This document shows, one piece after another, positions 61,839-64,000 of a DNA stretch of 64,000 bases. Numbering within the stretch: the first letter of the stretch is position 1; each line of letters starts with the position of its first letter. The stretch is from assembly GCF_002975205.1 (NCBI RefSeq), contig NZ_PCOC01000001.1, forward strand, positions 1-64,000, given 5' to 3'. Position numbers and translations under genes: made by a program. The notes below the pieces were generated by a model. It was not told where the DNA came from and made no database searches. It saw nothing but the letters and a program-made list of their open reading frames with translations. The DNA comes from Ochrobactrum vermis (GTDB taxonomy: Bacteria; Pseudomonadota; Alphaproteobacteria; Rhizobiales; Rhizobiaceae).

Positions 61839-62054
61839 TTATTCGTAGTGTGCCGATCTGGCTCCAACTTCGCCGAGCTTGATGAAATGGCGCAGTTCGG
61901 CGCGCAGGTTTTCGGCCGAAGCCATATGGATCTGGCGCTGCGGCACAACATCGTTCTGCACGATCTGCGTGGATACGCCCGGCATGACAAACGCTCCTGC
62001 GGTCAGGACGAGGGCGGCGGCAATGCCGAGGCGTCTTTCGGTTCTGGCCTGCAT
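61839..62054 (-). CDS. Small exported protein of unknown function
   Basis: A 71-residue protein with a clear N-terminal signal or anchor: charged MQARTERR, hydrophobic LGIAAALVLTAGAFVMPGVS, then a polar part with ENLRAELRHFIKLGEVGARSAHYE. The ribosome site AAGGAG lies 6 bp before the ATG. It follows the 169-residue unknown gene on the same strand with a 100-bp gap and precedes a bidirectional terminator, so it is probably the last gene of that transcript. No family is recognised. Confidence 0.75.
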   Translation of the reverse strand: MQARTERRLGIAAALVLTAGAFVMPGVSTQIVQNDVVPQRQIHMASAENLRAELRHFIKLGEVGARSAHYE

Positions 62055-62154
62055 TTCTATCTCCTTGCGCCATGTGACGGCGACTTAAAATCTGGAATCA
62101 TCTTCATTCGCAAAACGCTGGGACTTTTCCGGTCGAGGACCGATCTGGGACCGA

Positions 62155-62664
62155 TCAGTGAAAAGTCGCGCGCTGCGTAAAATTCAAAGCGCTGTCGATG
62201 GCATGAATGGGTATTGGCAATAAAGTCTGGCCGAAATCAGCCAGCGTGTCGGCAAAATTGCGGGCTGCTCCTGCCACATCGTCGCAGCGACGATGGCAGG
62301 CAATGGCTGCAAGGCAGGTATCGAGCAGCAGCGCGTCCTGATTCTGGATGCCGGAAATCAGCCCCAGCGTCAGGCATTCCTCCCGGCAGACATGGTGCGA
62401 GTCGAAAGGGAAGGCGCGCAACTGGCAACTGGCGCAATGGCGCAGCACGCGGATGAAATGCGACAGCTCGCCCACCGCACGTTTTGCTTCCGACGGTCCG
62501 AGAACTTCCGAATAGAGGCCCCAGGTCATTTCCCACGGGATGATGGAGCCGGTCTCGAAACCCGCAGTCCAGCGGCGATAGCCTTCCAGCACCAGCTTCT
62601 CCGGCAGACGGTCGAAATAGCCTGCGGTATTGGCGCCGTTCAGTTGGGATATGCGCATATTCAT
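62155..62664 (-). CDS. Cysteine-rich protein of unknown function
   Basis: A 169-residue soluble protein, mostly helical. Cysteines are arranged as HCASCQLRAFPFDSHHVCREEC (about 84-105, seen as CxxC then HHxCxxxC) and CHRRC near 142, with several histidines nearby, which suggests a metal or iron-sulfur site. The start ATG 62664 has GGGAGG upstream and overlaps the stop of the 61-residue frame (ATGA). A longer reading from 62871 lacks support. A near-consensus Irr operator stands about 310 bp upstream. The family is not recognised. Confidence 0.75.
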   Translation of the reverse strand: MNMRISQLNGANTAGYFDRLPEKLVLEGYRRWTAGFETGSIIPWEMTWGLYSEVLGPSEAKRAVGELSHFIRVLRHCASCQLRAFPFDSHHVCREECLTLGLISGIQNQDALLLDTCLAAIACHRRCDDVAGAARNFADTLADFGQTLLPIPIHAIDSALNFTQRATFH

Positions 62665-62846
62665 GTCCGCCTCCCGAGGAAGTTGCGGAATGAGGACATG
62701 CGTGCAGATGCGGGGCCTGCGCCCTGCTTCTCCGCCGAGGGACGTTCGGTTTCCCCCCGCACATTGCAATATCCGGTCGGCAAGAGACCGAGCTGCCAAG
62801 GCAGGCCGTCGACATTTGCGGACCGGCATTCGCCGAGACCAATCAT
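62661..62846 (-). CDS. Small protein, probable leader gene of the Irr-linked cluster
   Basis: A 61-residue frame with two cysteines (GECRS and GYCNV) and a basic C-terminus (SSFRNFLGRRT). Two facts favour it being a gene: a perfect GGAGG ribosome site 4 bp before the ATG, and an ATGA overlap of its stop with the next gene's start. Its codons are GC-rich at the third position like those of the neighbours. No family is recognised. It could also be a short upstream frame whose translation controls the next gene. Confidence 0.55.
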   Translation of the reverse strand: MIGLGECRSANVDGLPWQLGLLPTGYCNVRGETERPSAEKQGAGPASARMSSFRNFLGRRT

Positions 62847-62972
62847 TGGTCCTCCAATCGAAAGGGTTCAAGGCCCAGACATCAAAGGTTGTGAATTTGC
62901 ACTAGGGATAGAAGCATGAAAAATCATCTGGAGTCAATTCCTCAACTTTAAAATCATATTAGATTTCAATCA

Positions 62973-62989
62973 TTTAGAATTATTCTAGA
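62973..62989 (-). promoter_or_regulatory. Irr-type iron control element (ICE box)
   Basis: TTTAGAATTATTCTAGA matches the Rhizobiales Irr consensus TTTAGAA-N3-TTCTAAA at 13 of 14 defined positions. It contains a perfect 13-nt palindrome. The only downstream genes in either direction that start near it are those of the minus-strand cluster (62846 leftward). Confidence 0.65.
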
Positions 62990-63024
62990 CTCTAATTGTC
63001 ATGTTTACAGCATTCAACGAAGAA

Positions 63025-63054
63025 CGCAACCGCTGTGGGGGAACAGCGGTTGCG
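63025..63054 (-). terminator. Hairpin, possible terminator of the YcnI-PCuAC gene
   Basis: Perfect 12-bp arms (CGCAACCGCTGT/ACAGCGGTTGCG) enclose a 6-nt loop. On the minus strand the hairpin is followed by TTCTTC, a weak T run. It lies about 145 bp after the stop of the gene ending at 63198. Confidence 0.5.
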
Positions 63055-63197
63055 GCAAACGGGCGCATAATGCGCGAAGGAGAGAGGACGCGGATCATTC
63101 GCCCTTTTGCTAAGGGATCGGTCTTCGCAATTGAACTTTCAGGCATTTCCCGAAACCGCACAGATAGCGCGCGGCTTGCCGGAAACGGCTGGTTCGC

Positions 63198-64000
63198 TTA
63201 GTGACCCGAGTGCTCTCCGTCCTTCTGGCCGCTTTTGGCTGTGACGGGGAAATCGATCGTGACCTTGCCGGCCTTTTCGAATTGCAGCGTTACCGGCACG
63301 GTCTCGCCTTCCTTGTAAGGTTTTTCCGGCTGGATGAACATGAGGTGATAGCCGCCCGACTTCAGCTCGACTTTTTCACCTGCCGGAATGTCCAGTCCGC
63401 CTTCGAGCTGGCGCATCTTCATCACGTCATCCTGCATCGTCATTTCGTGGATTTCGACGCGCTTGACGCCTTCGGTGGTGACGGAAACCAGCTTGTCGGC
63501 ATCCTTGCCGTCATTGGCGATGGTCAGGAAGCCGCCTGCGACCTTGGCACCGGGAACCATGGCGCGCACCGAAGGAGCCGTGATTTCCAGATCGCCAAGC
63601 TTTGTCGGCACTGCGGCCTGCATGGAGGCATGGTCCATCTGGCCCATCATCTTGTCGTGGCCCCCGTGCCCGTCGTCACCGGCTGCGGCCATCACGTGCA
63701 ACTGCGGCGCAGGGTGCTTCAGATCGTGCGGGTTCTGGCCGTCCTTTGCGATTTCCGTCCAGGCGACCGATGCGTCGCTTCCGCAAAGCTGGGTCACGGG
63801 GAAGGAAAGGGTTGTATCCTTGTCGAATTTGGCAAGCTGGCCGACAACGGTGAATTCGTCATAGAAATCGCCGGGCAGATTGCCGTCGGTGAAGCGGACT
63901 TCGCGGACGCCCGCGGTCACGTCCTTGCCGTGCACCTTGTAGCTCTGGGCATAGTCGCCCTTGACGGTTTCGATCTTCCAGCCCGCCTTGACCTGCGGCT
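63198..64000 (-). CDS. YcnI (DUF1775)-PCuAC fusion copper protein, 5' end outside the window
   Basis: A partial gene: the frame is open to the right edge, so the N-terminus and signal peptide are missing (267 codons visible). The N-terminal part is YcnI-like (KAGWKIETVKGDYAQSY, then LPGDFYDEFTVVGQL). A Met/His-rich linker (GDDGHGGHDKMMGQMDHASM) joins it to a PCuAC domain with the copper-binding pattern H(M)x10Mx21HxM: Met in KMRQLE, IHEMTM and YHLMF. Such periplasmic proteins deliver copper to cytochrome oxidase. A role in supplying CuA or CuB oxidases is inferred. Confidence 0.88.
   Translation of the reverse strand, partial: PQVKAGWKIETVKGDYAQSYKVHGKDVTAGVREVRFTDGNLPGDFYDEFTVVGQLAKFDKDTTLSFPVTQLCGSDASVAWTEIAKDGQNPHDLKHPAPQLHVMAAAGDDGHGGHDKMMGQMDHASMQAAVPTKLGDLEITAPSVRAMVPGAKVAGGFLTIANDGKDADKLVSVTTEGVKRVEIHEMTMQDDVMKMRQLEGGLDIPAGEKVELKSGGYHLMFIQPEKPYKEGETVPVTLQFEKAGKVTIDFPVTAKSGQKDGEHSGH

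Larger units (their letters stand above)
62847..63197. other. AT-rich promoter region with Irr box and hairpin
   Basis: The stretch 62910-63000 is AT-rich and carries an Irr-type operator. On the minus strand TTGACT (62930-62935) followed by TTCTAT 18 bp on is a possible promoter. A 12-bp hairpin is at 63025-63054. A 66-codon frame from 63001 has no ribosome site and runs through the hairpin, so it is not called as a gene. Confidence 0.5.

Noticed and set aside
62665..62871. N-terminal extension of the 169-residue protein from TTG 62871
   Set aside because: The internal ATG 62664 has a good ribosome site, and the extension overlaps a frame with a better start and stop arrangement.
63001..63201. 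66-codon frame starting just after the Irr box
   Set aside because: No ribosome site, and it contains the 12-bp hairpin and overlaps the end of the YcnI-PCuAC gene. It does not resemble HemP or other small Irr targets.

Overview
The window looks like a chromosome segment of an alphaproteobacterium of the order Rhizobiales, most likely the Brucella/Ochrobactrum group, numbered from the first base of dnaA. The reasons are the proteins (a six-repeat ribosomal protein S1, a class II EPSP synthase, the two-SBP yejAABEF locus, a FYDLN-acid protein), the alphaproteobacterial gene order aroA-cmk-rpsA, the CtrA-type and Irr-type operator sequences, and scattered copies of a roughly 100-bp double-palindrome element of the RIME/Bru-RS kind. 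No phage, insertion sequence or CRISPR array was found. Most of the window is ordinary, dense core genome.

Layout. 1-4184: the replication block dnaA, dnaN, recF. 4265-6722: moeB and a two-gene aconitase X enzyme. 6816-15450 (minus strand): an operon for a YejABEF-type peptide ABC importer with two tandem binding proteins, ending in a 2-hydroxyacid dehydrogenase. 15598-19572: cycM, kdsB, pheA, nudC and a HIT protein. 19663-24061: SRP RNA, dnaX, ebfC, recR and a lytic transglycosylase. 24049-26962: a LysR regulator divergent from a YeiH-type membrane protein, then a YfdX-family protein. 27235-31144 (minus): rpsA, cmk, aroA. 31488-34151: FYDLN protein, tRNA-Ala(GGC), a GST-like protein and a membrane acyltransferase.

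34257-42909 is a complete leucine/isovalerate degradation cluster: acetoacetyl-CoA synthetase, isovaleryl-CoA dehydrogenase, both methylcrotonyl-CoA carboxylase subunits, HMG-CoA lyase and methylglutaconyl-CoA hydratase. It is followed by a branched-chain amino-acid binding protein. 44414-47735 holds a membrane-anchored phosphatase, a 66-residue protein behind a perfect CtrA box, a 0.9-kb gene-free stretch with a terminator and repeats, a Dabb protein and a molybdopterin-binding protein. 48353-52482 is cyoABCD, a cytochrome bo ubiquinol oxidase. 52903-61769 encodes envelope functions: an SH3 protein, the TamA/TamB outer-membrane assembly pair and a lipoprotein L,D-transpeptidase. 61839-62846 (minus) is a small cluster of unknown genes behind a near-consensus Irr operator. 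The window ends inside a YcnI-PCuAC copper-handling gene.

The least explained parts are the Irr-linked cluster of small genes at 61.8-63.0 kb, the CtrA-linked small gene with the structured untranslated stretch after it (45.2-46.0 kb), and the aconitase X pair of unknown substrate. All functional calls are by reading the protein sequences; no database search was run.
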